From positions 1 through 64,000 of the forward strand of contig CAYMVL010000020.1 in NCBI GenBank assembly GCA_964394145.1: a stretch of DNA of 64,000 bases. Reading direction: 5' to 3'. The notes below the pieces were generated by a model. It was not told the origin of the DNA. It saw only the letters and a list, made by a program, of their open reading frames with translations, and did no database searches. Positions 42,602-53,236 of the stretch are shown here, in pieces; the stretch's first letter is position 1; each line of letters begins with the position of its first letter. The DNA is from JAFGBN01 sp964394145. Lineage in GTDB: Bacteria > Chloroflexota > Dehalococcoidia > GIF9 > AB-539-J10. The translations under genes and the position numbers were made by a program.

Positions 42602-44002
42602 TTGATGAATCTGGCAGGCAGGAGCGTAGTAACAATAAGCGACTTATCGAACGGGGAAATCGAGGGATTGTTCTCCTTGTCCGACGAAATGTCAAATTCA
42701 ATGGACAGACAGTCTGGAGTGTGCCGTGGAAAGATTATGGCCAGCTTGTTTTTCGAGCCGAGCACCAGAACACGACTGTCTTTCGAGGCTGCAATGCTCA
42801 GGCTCGGGGGCAAAATCATAAGCGCAATCGAGATGGGTTCAACATCCCTAGCCAAAGGCGAAAGCCTTGCTGACATGGCCAGGGTGCTGGGAAGTTATGC
42901 CGATATAATTGTCATCCGACACCCCTGGGAGGGAGCAGCTAGGGTAGTAGCCGACTATGCCGGTATCCCTGTAATAAATGCCGGTGACGGAGGTCATGAA
43001 CATCCTACTCAGACGCTATGCGATCTTTACACTATCGCGAAAGAAAGACACACAATTAGAGGCCTGAAGATTGCTCTATGGGGAGACCTAAAGTATGGGC
43101 GAACTGTGCATTCGCTTATCTATGCTCTGGCGAGGTTTGGTGCCACGATCCTCTTCCGGCCCGTCCCGGGTCTTGAGACACCGGAGCATATTCTGAGGAA
43201 GCTAACTGCTGAATACAAAGGTGAGCTGAAAAAATATGAGACCCTGAACCAATCAGTCAAAGGGAAAACCTTCCCACTGGATGCCATATACATAACACCG
43301 GGTAGCCCACATCAACTCGCAATGCTGCCTGACATTGATATTCAAGTCGAACTGAAGTCAGGCGTTGACGCTCTCTATGTCACCAGACTTCAGAAGGAAA
43401 GACTTGAAGCTGCTACAGAAGCACAAGACTATCCCGTAGTGGACAAGAAGCTGCTCAAAGAAAAGCAGTTCAGAAAGACAATTATCATGCATCCACTGCC
43501 TCGCGTTGACGAGCTGGCCTACGAGATGGATGCCGACCCCAGAAGTATGTACTTCAAGCAAGCGGCTCGCGGTGTGCCTGTCAGAATGGCACTCATAGCG
43601 CTTCTCCTGGGAGCTAAGGAGGTCGCAATTCCCAGGGAGGATGATTCTCGCATCGAAAAGATAGACTACCCCTCTTACAGGCGGCATTCCGGGCTCAGGT
43701 GTCCCAATCCACTTTGCGTGTCCAACCAGGGAACAGAGACCAGATACATTAAGCCTGAGTTCAAGATAGTAAGCATGGAGCCTTTGATACTAAGGTGTGC
43801 CTACTGCGAACATGAGCTTCATCCCCCGTATATTGCAAGCTCAGACTGGCACGAAGGGAAGTTGGAGAATAAGAAATACCATAGCGCTGATAGCAGCTTT
43901 GTTAGAAGGATTAAACCCGAGAATCTAATCATTTTTGGCTCAAGGGACGTAGCTGAAGCATGGGGCTTCAAGCCCAGTCGCTATGCCAGGATAGTAGCGT
44001 GA
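42602..44002 (+). CDS. pyrB: aspartate carbamoyltransferase fused to PyrI-like zinc and Ada-like domains
   Basis: Makes N-carbamoyl-aspartate from carbamoyl phosphate and aspartate. Residues 1-345 are a complete catalytic chain: FFEPSTRTRLSFEAAMLRLGG (carbamoyl-P binding), EHPTQTLCDLYTI, and MHPLPRVDELAYEMD. Residues 360-410 look like the zinc domain of the regulatory chain PyrI: C367-x4-C372...C399-x2-C402, which in E. coli joins catalytic and regulatory subunits. The allosteric nucleotide-binding domain is absent. Residues 415-466 (KYHSADSSFVRRIKPENLII...SRDVAEAWGFKPSRYAR) resemble an Ada-type metal-binding domain whose Cys residues are gone. The total of 466 aa compares with about 310 usual. 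Confidence 0.93.
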   Translation: MMNLAGRSVVTISDLSNGEIEGLFSLSDEMSNSMDRQSGVCRGKIMASLFFEPSTRTRLSFEAAMLRLGGKIISAIEMGSTSLAKGESLADMARVLGSYADIIVIRHPWEGAARVVADYAGIPVINAGDGGHEHPTQTLCDLYTIAKERHTIRGLKIALWGDLKYGRTVHSLIYALARFGATILFRPVPGLETPEHILRKLTAEYKGELKKYETLNQSVKGKTFPLDAIYITPGSPHQLAMLPDIDIQVELKSGVDALYVTRLQKERLEAATEAQDYPVVDKKLLKEKQFRKTIIMHPLPRVDELAYEMDADPRSMYFKQAARGVPVRMALIALLLGAKEVAIPREDDSRIEKIDYPSYRRHSGLRCPNPLCVSNQGTETRYIKPEFKIVSMEPLILRCAYCEHELHPPYIASSDWHEGKLENKKYHSADSSFVRRIKPENLIIFGSRDVAEAWGFKPSRYARIVA

Positions 44003-45378
44003 TGATTAACAACAAATCTATCCCTTTGCTTATCAAGGGTGGCCACATAATTGACCCGGGGCAAGATCTGGATCAGGTTGCTGACTTGCTTATTTCTAGA
44101 GGCGAGGTTACGCAACTGGGAGGCGCTATCACCACGACCGGAGCCGGGCAACATGAAGTGATAGATGCCACAGGCCTGGTCCTTTCTCCCGGTTTTACAG
44201 ACATTCACTGTCACCTCCGTGAGCCGGGCTTTGCAGACAAAGAGACCATCGCCACAGGGACAAAAGCAGCAGCTAAGGGCGGATTTGCTACTGTCTGTTG
44301 CATGGCAAATACAAACCCGCCTCTGGATAACCGCGACATTCTAGATTGGGTGAAGCGAAAGGCGAAGGAAGACGGCTCGGTTGATGTCTTCCCTATAGGC
44401 TGTATCACAAGACAACGTGAAGGGAAAGAAGTCTGCAACATGGAGGAGCTGGCTGAAGCTGGAGTCGTCGCTTTTAGCGACGACGGAGACTCGGTAGCAG
44501 ACTCGCAGGTTATGCGTCGCGCTATGGACTGTAGTCGAGACCTTGGCTTACCAATCATTGAACACTGTGAAGACAAGGCATTGAGCGACGGCGGAGCCAT
44601 AAACGAAGGCAGGGTGTCAGCCATGCTGGGATTGAAAGGAATCCCGGCTGCTGCTGAGGAGGTAATCTTGGCTCGCGACCTCATTCTGGCAAAGCTAACA
44701 GGAACTAAGTTTCATGTCGCGCATGTGAGTACCTGCGGCTCGGTGGAGCTCATACGTCAGGCTAAGGACAAGGGTGTCTCAGTCACCGCAGAAGTCACTC
44801 CCCACCACTTGACGTTAACGGAGGACAGAATTCTCCGTAAAGATGGCCTCGATTACGATACTAATGCCAAGGTCAACCCGCCGCTGCGAACAGAAGAGGA
44901 CATAGAGTGCCTGATTCGGGCGCTCAACGATGGAGTCATCGACGCCATTGCAACCGACCACGCCCCCCATAGTTCGAAAGACAAGGACTTTGGGCTGGCT
45001 CTGGCCGCTTTCGGCATAAGCGGGTTTGAGACCGCCTTCGGCTGTCTCATGGGACTGGTGCACGAAGGCAGGATAAGCCTGAACACGCTGATTTCAAAAC
45101 TCACCCACGACCCGGCAAAGATTATTGGCAAAGATGCTGAATTAGGCACACTTAGATTGGGCGCTCCTGCTAACATAACCATATTCGACCCCAATCAGGA
45201 ATGGGTAGTGAGCAGCAGGAATTTTGTCTCCAAAGGCAAAAATACTCCCTACGATGGCTACAAATTCAAGGGCAAGGTGATGGCAACCATTGTGAATGGC
45301 AGGATAGCTTATCTGGATGATTCCCTTGCTACACTAAGCCGCACCGTCTTACCTTTGTCTTTGAAGGGAGAGAGCTAA
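44002..45378 (+). CDS. pyrC: dihydroorotase
   Basis: Cyclises carbamoyl-aspartate to dihydroorotate. The 458-aa class I enzyme has the metal motif DIHCHLREPG near residue 60, MANTNPPLDN, HVAHVSTCGSVELI, and ATDHAPHSSKDKD (catalytic Asp). The start is ATG 44002, overlapping the pyrB stop in TGATG; the upstream in-frame ATG at 43960 lies inside pyrB. Confidence 0.96.
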   Translation: MINNKSIPLLIKGGHIIDPGQDLDQVADLLISRGEVTQLGGAITTTGAGQHEVIDATGLVLSPGFTDIHCHLREPGFADKETIATGTKAAAKGGFATVCCMANTNPPLDNRDILDWVKRKAKEDGSVDVFPIGCITRQREGKEVCNMEELAEAGVVAFSDDGDSVADSQVMRRAMDCSRDLGLPIIEHCEDKALSDGGAINEGRVSAMLGLKGIPAAAEEVILARDLILAKLTGTKFHVAHVSTCGSVELIRQAKDKGVSVTAEVTPHHLTLTEDRILRKDGLDYDTNAKVNPPLRTEEDIECLIRALNDGVIDAIATDHAPHSSKDKDFGLALAAFGISGFETAFGCLMGLVHEGRISLNTLISKLTHDPAKIIGKDAELGTLRLGAPANITIFDPNQEWVVSSRNFVSKGKNTPYDGYKFKGKVMATIVNGRIAYLDDSLATLSRTVLPLSLKGES

Positions 45379-45449
45379 GATGAGACTGATGAAAACCCTG
45401 GAACAAACGGGCCTTTCGCAAATTTTTCAACATCGCAGGCTGAGATATC

Positions 45450-46562
45450 ATGGCAAATGAAGCAATTCTAATTCTTGAGGACGGGTTAGTCTACCGGGGC
45501 GAGGCATTTGGCGCCGAGACCACTACCTACGGTGAGGTGGTCTTCGACACCAGTATGGTCGGCTACCAGGAGATGCTTACCGATCCGTCCTTCGCAGGCC
45601 AGATTCTGGTCCCTACATACCCTCTAGTCGGCAATTACGGCATCAACGAGGCCGATTTTGAGTCCAGACAGATTCAGGCCAGGGGCTTGGCAGTCCGCGA
45701 ATATTGCCCTCAACCCAGCCACTGGCAGAGCACCCGCACTATAAATGAGTTCCTCATGGCTTATAACATCCCTGGCATCAGCGGTATAGACACCCGGGCC
45801 CTGACCCGCCATATACGCGCGGAAGGAGCCATGATGGGGATGCTGACCTCAGAAATGACGGCTGAAGAGGCATTGCTGGAGCTGAAAAAGCTGCCGCGAT
45901 ATGACTCAGTCAATTTCGTCAAGCAGGTGAGTACCGGAAACCTGTACCAATGGGAATGCAGTAGGAGCGATGACCGCTCGGTATCATTGCCGGCGCAGCA
46001 AAGCACTCCCAATATTGTAGTCGTTGACTTAGGCCTGAAATACAGTGTACCGCGCATATTAGCTCAACTTGGCTGCCAGGTGACTATCGTTCCCTGCAGC
46101 ACCTCTGCGGAGGACATAGAGTCTTTACGTCCCGATGGAATTATCCTTTCCTCTGGCCCCGGAGACCCGGCCTATCTCGATGATATAACGGACACCGTAA
46201 AGAAGCTGCTGGGTAAGAAGCCCGTGATGGGCATATGCATGGGATTACAGCTCATAGCCAGAGCATCAGGGGCCAAGAGCTTCAAACTGAAGTTTGGACA
46301 TCGAGGCGGCAACCATCCCGTGCGTGATTTGGCTACAGGCAAGGTATACATCACCGCCCAGAATCACGGCTACGCCATAGATGCCGATACACTAAAGGGA
46401 GGCCTTGAGGTCAGCCACATAAACCTGAACGATGGTACGGTCGAAGGCCTGACGCACCGTGACCTGCCCATACTCGCCATACAGTACCACTCCGAAGCCG
46501 CCCCCGGCCCGCTGGACAGCATGTATTTATTTGACAGATTTCTGGAAATGGTGAGGGGGTGA
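45450..46562 (+). CDS. carA: carbamoyl-phosphate synthase small subunit
   Basis: Glutaminase subunit that supplies ammonia to CarB. The 370-aa protein has GDPAYLDD and GICMGLQLIARA with the nucleophilic Cys, HRGGNHPVRD, and the HSEAAPGP active-site triad segment. It follows pyrC by 71 nt. A 26-codon ATG frame (45380-45460) lies in that gap and overlaps the carA start. The gene after carA is the AbiJ-like gene, not carB, which is unusual. Confidence 0.96.
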   Translation: MANEAILILEDGLVYRGEAFGAETTTYGEVVFDTSMVGYQEMLTDPSFAGQILVPTYPLVGNYGINEADFESRQIQARGLAVREYCPQPSHWQSTRTINEFLMAYNIPGISGIDTRALTRHIRAEGAMMGMLTSEMTAEEALLELKKLPRYDSVNFVKQVSTGNLYQWECSRSDDRSVSLPAQQSTPNIVVVDLGLKYSVPRILAQLGCQVTIVPCSTSAEDIESLRPDGIILSSGPGDPAYLDDITDTVKKLLGKKPVMGICMGLQLIARASGAKSFKLKFGHRGGNHPVRDLATGKVYITAQNHGYAIDADTLKGGLEVSHINLNDGTVEGLTHRDLPILAIQYHSEAAPGPLDSMYLFDRFLEMVRG

Positions 46563-46565
46563 AAG

Positions 46566-47390
46566 ATGTTTGCTGAGCTGTTCTCTAACCGCTACGGTTT
46601 GAGGCCGACGCCAGAAGGGCTAATGTACGAAGATGTGCCTGAACGAGCCAGAGTAGGTCTCTATCACATAGTAAGGCAGTTTTTTGGGAAAGAATACGGG
46701 AACCTGTACACCGCTCTTTGTATAGCGTTGCGCAACCCGGTCGATCACCAAGTAGAGTTAACGGGGCCCCACTTTGCGTCTTTAGCCATAGAAAAGTTGG
46801 TTATGAATTGTCAGTGGTGCCAATTCTATGATATCTGTCAAGTCATGTGGGAGAGCCTAGAATACAAGAGGGATAGGGACAATCTCTCGGCAGAGATTAA
46901 CGCTCTGTTCAGAGAAGAACACCTAGGATTTGAACTTAGAGACAGCAAAGTTGAGAAGATTGGCTCTGGATTTATTGACGCTCGTGTTAAAGAAGCACGA
47001 TATCTGCTCAAAGAGCCTGAATTTGAAGGAGCGGACAAGCATTTCGAGAAAGCCTTGAAAGCACTCAATACTCGCCCAAATCCTGATGTTGAAAACTGTA
47101 TAAAGGATGCTGTCGCCGCCATTGAATCTGTCGGTAGAATTATAGCTAACGATGACAAGGCTCTCCTTAGCAAAACTATTAAAGACATGGCTAATAATGG
47201 ACTCATCCCAAAGCCACTAGATGAAGCAATCCAAAAAATCTATGCGTATCGGGGAGACCAACCAGGAGTAACTCACGGGTTAGTCGGAACATCAAAAGTT
47301 ACGGTTGATGAGGCTGAGTTCGTGTTAGCTATTTCGGCAGCAATAATCATATATTTAGTTAAGAAGGGGCAGCATGTCCAAAATATCTAA
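46566..47390 (+). CDS. AbiJ-like abortive-infection-type protein between carA and carB
   Basis: A 274-aa protein. The N-terminus [20 protein letters not shown] and the following LYHIVRQFF helix resemble the AbiJ N-terminal domain 4. The C-terminal half ([13 protein letters not shown]..., [36 protein letters not shown]) matches the abortive-infection C-terminal, HEPN-like domain. That carries an R-x7-H ([11 protein letters not shown]) similar to the RNase motif of HEPN toxins. It starts 3 nt after carA, using carA's GAGGGGG as ribosome-binding site. Its 3' end overlaps the carB start by 17 nt and contains carB's AAGGGG. Codon use looks more A/T-rich than carA and carB. Confidence 0.7.
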   Translation: MFAELFSNRYGLRPTPEGLMYEDVPERARVGLYHIVRQFFGKEYGNLYTALCIALRNPVDHQVELTGPHFASLAIEKLVMNCQWCQFYDICQVMWESLEYKRDRDNLSAEINALFREEHLGFELRDSKVEKIGSGFIDARVKEARYLLKEPEFEGADKHFEKALKALNTRPNPDVENCIKDAVAAIESVGRIIANDDKALLSKTIKDMANNGLIPKPLDEAIQKIYAYRGDQPGVTHGLVGTSKVTVDEAEFVLAISAAIIIYLVKKGQHVQNI

Positions 47391-50300
47391 AGTCTTGGTG
47401 ATTGGCTCGGGCCCGATAATAATCGGGCAGGCGGCGGAGTTCGACTATTCCGGTACCCAGGCATGCCGGGCCCTGCGAGAAGAAGGCGTTACCACAGTAC
47501 TTGTAAACTCAAATCCGGCTACCATCATGACCGACGAGGGTATCGCCGATATCGTCTATGTCGAGCCGCTGACCGTAGAAGTGCTGGCCCGTATAATTGA
47601 GCGAGAGCGCCCCGACGGCCTGCTTCCCACGCTCGGAGGCCAGACAGGGCTTAACCTGGCCGTCGAGCTGGCCGATGCGGGTGTGCTGGAGAAATACAAT
47701 GTCCGGTCTCTGGGCACATCCATAGACACGATAAAGAAGGCTGAAGAGAGGTCCCTGTTCAAGAAGTTACTCGTCGATATCAGTGAGCCCGTGCCTGCAA
47801 GCGCCACAGTGAAGTCCGTAAGAGAAGCAAAGGAGCTGGCAGAGGCTATCGGTCTGCCCCTGATTGTCCGTCCCTCTTTCACCCTGGGAGGAACAGGAGG
47901 AGGCATTGCTCACACAATGGAGGAACTGGAGCAGATAAGCGGCTATGGCCTGGCCAGCAGCATGAGCCATGAGGTCCTGGTGGAGCAATGCCTGCTGGGT
48001 TGGAAGGAAATTGAATTTGAAGTCATGCGGGATGCTGCCGACAATTGCATTGCCGTCTGCATCATGGAAAACGTTGATCCGATGGGTGTGCATACCGGAG
48101 ATAGCATTGTGGTGGCTCCGAGCCAGACCCTCAACGACAGAGAGTACCAGATGCTCAGGTCAGCAAGCATTAGAATTATAAGAGCCCTGGGTATCGAAGG
48201 TGGCTGCAACATCCAGTTTGCCCTGACTCCCCACCCCATAGTCGCCGAAAAATGGGCTCCAGACCAGAAAGAAGTTAAGGAGAGCCATTACTACGTAATC
48301 GAGGTCAACCCGCGCGTCAGCCGCAGCTCGGCCCTGGCCAGTAAAGCCACCGGCTATCCTATTGCCCGCGTCGCTGCCAAGATAGCCATAGGAAGGACGC
48401 TGGACGAAATTCCTAACAAAGTCACCGGCAAAACGCTGGCATCTTTCGAGCCGGCCGTAGACTACTGCGTGGTGAAGATCCCCAGGTGGCCTTTTGACAA
48501 ATTTGCCCTGGGAGACCGGGGCGTTGGCAGTCAGATGAAAGCTACGGGAGAAGTGATGGCTATCGACAGATGCTTCGAGGCTGCTCTACAGAAAGGAATC
48601 CGTTCCCTTGAATTTGGCAATCGAAGTCTACTATGGGAAGCCCCGGGTTGGTCCAAGCTGGAGGGGATTGATTCCTACCCGCTTCATCCCAACGACTTAA
48701 GAATATGGGCAATTATGGCAGCGCTGAGAAGGAAGGCAAGCCCTGAAGAACTATCACAGCGTACCGGCATAGACCCCTGGTTCATTCATAAGTTCAAGAG
48801 CATTGTGGACATGGAGAAGAGGCTTCTATCTGAGCCGCTAAAGCCGGAGCTTCTGCTGCAGGCGAAGCGGCTTGGCTTCTCAGATGAGCAGGTCGGAACT
48901 TTAGCCGATAGGCTGCCCGAGCAGGTGAGACAAGTCCGCCAGCAGTGGCAAATCATTCCCGTTTACAAGATGGTTGATACCTGTGCCGCCGAATTTGATG
49001 CTGAGACTCCATACTTTTATAGCACCTACGAGAGGGAGAGCGAAGCCAGACCGTTGGAGGGTAAGAAGGCGGTGGTTATCAGCAGCGGCCCTATACGCAT
49101 TGGACAGGGAATAGAGTTTGACTATTGCTGTGTCCATTCAGCCTGGGCGCTCCAGGAAGCAGGGATTAAGAGCATAATGGTTAATTCAAACCCGGAAACA
49201 GTATCCACTGATTTTGACACCAGCGACCGCCTTTACTTCGAGGCGCTAGATGAGGAAAGCATTCGAGATATACTGGAAAACGAAGGTGAGGCCGGCTCTA
49301 TTGTCCAGTTTGGTGGCCAGACACCAATCAACCTGGCCCAGCCCCTCGCCCGTTGCAACCTGCCGATACTGGGCTCCGGCGCCGAAGCTATAGACATAGC
49401 GGAGGACCGCCGCCGCTTTGAAGATTTCATGGACAGGTTGGGTGTCCCCCAGCCACCCGGGGCCGGCGTATCCTCCGTCAATGAAGCATTAAATGTAGCC
49501 AGGTCTTTAGGCTATCCTTTGCTGGTACGGCCTAGCTATGTCTTGGGCGGCAGGGCCATGGAAATCGTTTATGGCGAGGCTGAAATGATTCGCTACCTCA
49601 TCGAAGCGTTGCAGCTAGATAGCCAGCATCCTGTCCTTATTGATAAATATATACTGGGAAAGGAAGTTGAGGTCGACGCTGTTAGCGATGGAGAGAGGGT
49701 GCTTATACCGGGCATAATGGAGCATATTGAGAAAGCGGGCGTGCACAGTGGCGACGCTTTGTCTATCTACCCCGGTATTGGCTTAACCAGACAAGAAGTA
49801 GAGACTATGGTGGACTACACCACCAGAATAGGACTGGCCCTGCAAATCAAGGGTTTAATGAATGTCCAAATGGTAATCACAAGAAATAACGACAGTTCAT
49901 CGGTGTATGTTTTCGAGGTGAATCCCCGTGCCAGCCGCACCATTCCATTTATCTCCAAGGTAACTGGTGTGCCTATGGTTCGCATTGCTACCAAGGTAAT
50001 GGCTGGCATTAACCTTAAGGAACAGGGCTATAAGGGTGGCTTATACAGGAAACAAAGACTGGTGGGTATAAAGGCTCCCGTTTTCTCCATGTCCAAGCTG
50101 ACCGGAGTGGATAGTTACCTTGGCCCTGAGATGAAATCTACAGGTGAGGTCCTGGGAATTGATTACAGTTTTGAGGCTGCTTTAGTCAAAGCGCTCCTTG
50201 CTGCCGGACTGATGTTACCACCGAAAGGTGGTTTGTTGCTCAGCATCTCCGATAGAGATAAAGCTGAATCCTTGCCCCTGATCAGAAAACTACATTCACT

Positions 50301-50637
50301 TGATTACAATCTCTACGCTACTGAGGGAACAGCGGCACTGATTGAATCCGCCGGGCTTCCTGTCAATATGGTGACCAAGAAGTTAAGTGAAGGGCATCCC
50401 AATGTAGTTGATGTCATCAACGACAATTCTGTGGATGGAGTAGTGAATACAATAACCGGAGGTCGTGTTCCTCTGAAGGATGGATTCAGCATCAGGCGTG
50501 CTGCTGCGGAAAAAAGGATACCCTGTTTTACCTCGTTAGACACCGCACGAGTAGCCGTGGAAGCTCTGCTTCGTTCCAGACGGGACTTTACCGTTCAGCC
50601 ACTCAGGGAATATTTAGCCAAGCCAAAAGGGAAGTGA
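47374..50637 (+). CDS. carB: carbamoyl-phosphate synthase large subunit
   Basis: Makes carbamoyl phosphate for pyrimidines and arginine. At 1087 aa it is full length, with two homologous ATP-grasp halves ([23 protein letters not shown] and [22 protein letters not shown]). Both halves have NPRxSRSS/NPRASRT metal-binding segments. The C-terminal methylglyoxal-synthase-like domain (from about residue 940) includes [10 protein letters not shown]. The ATG lies inside the end of the AbiJ-like gene and its stop overlaps pyrK, so translation is tightly linked. Confidence 0.97.
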   Translation: MSKISKVLVIGSGPIIIGQAAEFDYSGTQACRALREEGVTTVLVNSNPATIMTDEGIADIVYVEPLTVEVLARIIERERPDGLLPTLGGQTGLNLAVELADAGVLEKYNVRSLGTSIDTIKKAEERSLFKKLLVDISEPVPASATVKSVREAKELAEAIGLPLIVRPSFTLGGTGGGIAHTMEELEQISGYGLASSMSHEVLVEQCLLGWKEIEFEVMRDAADNCIAVCIMENVDPMGVHTGDSIVVAPSQTLNDREYQMLRSASIRIIRALGIEGGCNIQFALTPHPIVAEKWAPDQKEVKESHYYVIEVNPRVSRSSALASKATGYPIARVAAKIAIGRTLDEIPNKVTGKTLASFEPAVDYCVVKIPRWPFDKFALGDRGVGSQMKATGEVMAIDRCFEAALQKGIRSLEFGNRSLLWEAPGWSKLEGIDSYPLHPNDLRIWAIMAALRRKASPEELSQRTGIDPWFIHKFKSIVDMEKRLLSEPLKPELLLQAKRLGFSDEQVGTLADRLPEQVRQVRQQWQIIPVYKMVDTCAAEFDAETPYFYSTYERESEARPLEGKKAVVISSGPIRIGQGIEFDYCCVHSAWALQEAGIKSIMVNSNPETVSTDFDTSDRLYFEALDEESIRDILENEGEAGSIVQFGGQTPINLAQPLARCNLPILGSGAEAIDIAEDRRRFEDFMDRLGVPQPPGAGVSSVNEALNVARSLGYPLLVRPSYVLGGRAMEIVYGEAEMIRYLIEALQLDSQHPVLIDKYILGKEVEVDAVSDGERVLIPGIMEHIEKAGVHSGDALSIYPGIGLTRQEVETMVDYTTRIGLALQIKGLMNVQMVITRNNDSSSVYVFEVNPRASRTIPFISKVTGVPMVRIATKVMAGINLKEQGYKGGLYRKQRLVGIKAPVFSMSKLTGVDSYLGPEMKSTGEVLGIDYSFEAALVKALLAAGLMLPPKGGLLLSISDRDKAESLPLIRKLHSLDYNLYATEGTAALIESAGLPVNMVTKKLSEGHPNVVDVINDNSVDGVVNTITGGRVPLKDGFSIRRAAAEKRIPCFTSLDTARVAVEALLRSRRDFTVQPLREYLAKPKGK

Positions 50638-51500
50638 AACAGACTCTCGCCGTTGTAGTCTCCAATACGGAAATTATGCCCGGTGTAAATCTCATGTGGA
50701 TTGAAGCACCAGACATAGCTATGGCCGCTCAGCCAGGACAGTTCATAACAATATACTGCGAGGGCTCGATACTACGTCGCCCTTTTAGCATTCATCAGGT
50801 TGCCACGCCGAGCAGAGCGAAGCAATCCCAAGTGGCTGTTCTATTCAGAGTTGTGGGTGAAGGTACTCTCTGGTTGTCTCAGCGCCAGGCAGGTGACAAA
50901 ATAGATATTCTGGGACCCTTAGGTAAGGGATTCAGTATCAAATCAACCTCAAGAAACCTGTTACTCTTAGCTGGAGGCATTGGCATTGCTCCGCTGCTAT
51001 TCTTAGCCCAGCGCGCCGCATTGCAGCATTCGATTACTTTGATTCATGGCGCAAGCACGGCAAATCAGCTCTACCCTTCTTCACTTAAGGGAGGAAGCGG
51101 GAAGCCAGACCACCCCCGCACCTTACCAGAAAGCGTTCAATTCATTCCCGTTACTGAGGATGCTAGCATGGGCGTAAGAGGCATGATAACCGACATCGTG
51201 CCAGATTTTTTGGACTGGGCTGACCAGGTGTTCGCCTGTGGCCCTTTATGTATGTATCAGGCGCTCGCAGTTCTCCTTAATGGCTCTAGCTCGAAGGCGG
51301 AGGAAAGGGATGCAGATAAAATACAGAGACAAGAGTCCAAGTTAAAGAAATGTCAGGTTTCTCTTGAAGTACGTCTCGGCTGTGGGATAGGAGCTTGTTA
51401 CGGCTGCACTATAAGAACCAAGACTGGGGCGAAACAGGTATGCCAGGACGGCCCGGTATTTGAAATGGATGACATCATCTGGGAGGAAGTGAAAATATGA
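50634..51500 (+). CDS. pyrK: PyrK-type electron-transfer subunit of dihydroorotate dehydrogenase
   Basis: FAD and [2Fe-2S] protein that passes electrons from dihydroorotate dehydrogenase (PyrDB) to NAD+. The 288-aa protein has RRPFSIHQ (FAD), [28 protein letters not shown], and the cluster cysteines [11 protein letters not shown]...KQVCQDG. It starts GTG overlapping carB by 4 nt. Its usual partner pyrD does not follow. Confidence 0.93.
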   Translation: MKQTLAVVVSNTEIMPGVNLMWIEAPDIAMAAQPGQFITIYCEGSILRRPFSIHQVATPSRAKQSQVAVLFRVVGEGTLWLSQRQAGDKIDILGPLGKGFSIKSTSRNLLLLAGGIGIAPLLFLAQRAALQHSITLIHGASTANQLYPSSLKGGSGKPDHPRTLPESVQFIPVTEDASMGVRGMITDIVPDFLDWADQVFACGPLCMYQALAVLLNGSSSKAEERDADKIQRQESKLKKCQVSLEVRLGCGIGACYGCTIRTKTGAKQVCQDGPVFEMDDIIWEEVKI

Positions 51501-51916
51501 CGGTAATTACTAAAGAGATCGCCTTTCAAACGAATGGAAACTGCGATATTGTCGATTTAACCCCTGAAGTAGCAAGAGAGGTGGCGCAATCAGGAGTTAG
51601 CAATGGCACTGCCACTGTATTCATAACTGGCTCAACAGCAGGAGTGACAACCATCGAGCACGAGTCCGGACTTCTTGACGATTTCAAGAACATGTGGGAT
51701 AGGGTGATACCCGAGAATATTCCCTATGAGCATAACATGGCCTGGGGAGACGGAAACGGACATTCTCATGTTCGCGCCTCTATACTCGGAGCTTCACTGA
51801 CGATACCTTTTATAGCAAAGAGATTGACCCTGGGCACATGGCAGCAAATAGTCTTCATAGATTTCGACAACCGACCAAGATCGCGCAAGATAGTGGTCCA
51901 AATTATGGGCGAATGA
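51497..51916 (+). CDS. YjbQ-family protein (UPF0047)
   Basis: A 139-aa protein of the conserved UPF0047/YjbQ family, some of which make thiamine phosphate as a side activity. The central block YEHNMAWGDGNGHSHVRASILG carries the family His residues, and LGTWQQIVFIDFDN ends it. It overlaps the pyrK stop in ATGA, so it is the last gene of the pyr operon. Confidence 0.9.
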   Translation: MTVITKEIAFQTNGNCDIVDLTPEVAREVAQSGVSNGTATVFITGSTAGVTTIEHESGLLDDFKNMWDRVIPENIPYEHNMAWGDGNGHSHVRASILGASLTIPFIAKRLTLGTWQQIVFIDFDNRPRSRKIVVQIMGE

Positions 51917-52057
51917 ACCAGCCTGGACTCTCGCTCATTCCTCTGCCTCGCCTCTTTGCGTAAACAGGTGCTTACCCAATAGCCAACTCGGCTCGTTTGT
52001 GCTTCTATGTTGGCATTTGATAGGATGCTAGCAAGATAAGGATGCTGGAGATTTAAC

Positions 52058-53119
52058 ATGCTATTCGAGGCAAGATGTAGCACCACAGCCATGGGCATAA
52101 TGCCCCATACTGATATAGATAAAGCCCTGGAACTTGCCCTCGGCTTGGACATCCCATTCTGGCCACAGCTACCAAATCTAAGCTTATACGAGGATATGTA
52201 TGTGCAAGCATCGCAGAACTTCCCTGGCATCAGTATCAACTTCGATAGAGGGAGACTCATTTTCAATACAGCAAGATTTGAAGAGGAACTCGATGAGTAT
52301 TTTGTTAACATGAACCGGCCCGAGACCTTCTCGCTGACAAGAGACTATTCCATGGTATTTCACAAATTTCTCTCCAAAGGGCTTCGAGATTATAGAGCCA
52401 TCAGAGGACAGATCACGGGCCCGGTGACCTTTGGCTTCAGAGTGCTTGACGAAAACTTCAAGCCAATCATTTACAACGACGAGGCAAGAGCTATTCTATT
52501 TGACTTCATACAGAAGAAGGTTAATCTCCAGTATCGCGAACTGAAGGAAAGAAATCCGAACGCCTTCGTCTGGCTCGATGAGCCAGGTTTGGGTTACATA
52601 TTCAGTGGTTTTTCTGGCTACAACGAGCAACGCGCAAAGGAGGACTACCATGATTTTCTGGGAGGCCTGGAGGGCCCGAAAGGGTTGCACCTCTGTGCTG
52701 ACATCAACCTGCCCTACTTGTTGGAGTTAGGGCTCGATATATTGTCCTTCGATGCCTATCAGATTGAATTCATGCCCAGACAATATGCCAGCAGTGTTGC
52801 CGCGTTTCTCAAAGAGGGAGGTATCATTTCCTGGGGCATCATCCCCACTGAATCTGCGACTCTGGCACTACAGACACCAGATTCATTAGCCAGGCTTCTC
52901 ATAAGTTACTGGGAAGTAGTATCTCAAAATACGGATTTATTGCCGGGGCAAATTGCGCAACAGGCTCTGCTAGCACCGGCCAGGTGCTGCCTCAGGGATA
53001 TCGTCCAGGCTGGCCTCAGCGGCGACACGTACATGCGGCAGAAAGGGAGACTCGTACCATTGAAGAGATGGTTGTTGAAAGAGCATTTGCCTTTCTGCCT
53101 GAACTCTCGCAGATTCTGA
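52058..53119 (+). CDS. MetE-like methyltransferase (core methionine synthase type)
   Basis: A 353-aa protein with the UroD/MetE barrel. It has a zinc-site pattern HLCADI (H-x-C) near residue 214 and a later Cys in PARCCLRD near residue 310, as in cobalamin-independent methionine synthase; the N-terminal MetE half is absent. Such core-MetE enzymes use methylcobalamin or a methylated corrinoid protein in Dehalococcoides. The ATG follows CTGGAG. Methionine synthesis or methyl transfer in corrinoid metabolism is the likely role. Confidence 0.75.
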   Translation: MLFEARCSTTAMGIMPHTDIDKALELALGLDIPFWPQLPNLSLYEDMYVQASQNFPGISINFDRGRLIFNTARFEEELDEYFVNMNRPETFSLTRDYSMVFHKFLSKGLRDYRAIRGQITGPVTFGFRVLDENFKPIIYNDEARAILFDFIQKKVNLQYRELKERNPNAFVWLDEPGLGYIFSGFSGYNEQRAKEDYHDFLGGLEGPKGLHLCADINLPYLLELGLDILSFDAYQIEFMPRQYASSVAAFLKEGGIISWGIIPTESATLALQTPDSLARLLISYWEVVSQNTDLLPGQIAQQALLAPARCCLRDIVQAGLSGDTYMRQKGRLVPLKRWLLKEHLPFCLNSRRF

Positions 53120-53236
53120 GAGACAGGTATGGTTTATAGAGTCCCCGTCGGCAGCCATATTTTCGTAGGCACTTGGAAACAGTTTCCAGATGTATTATAG
53201 TAACCAGAACGGAAGAGATCCCTATTTAGGAGGAAC

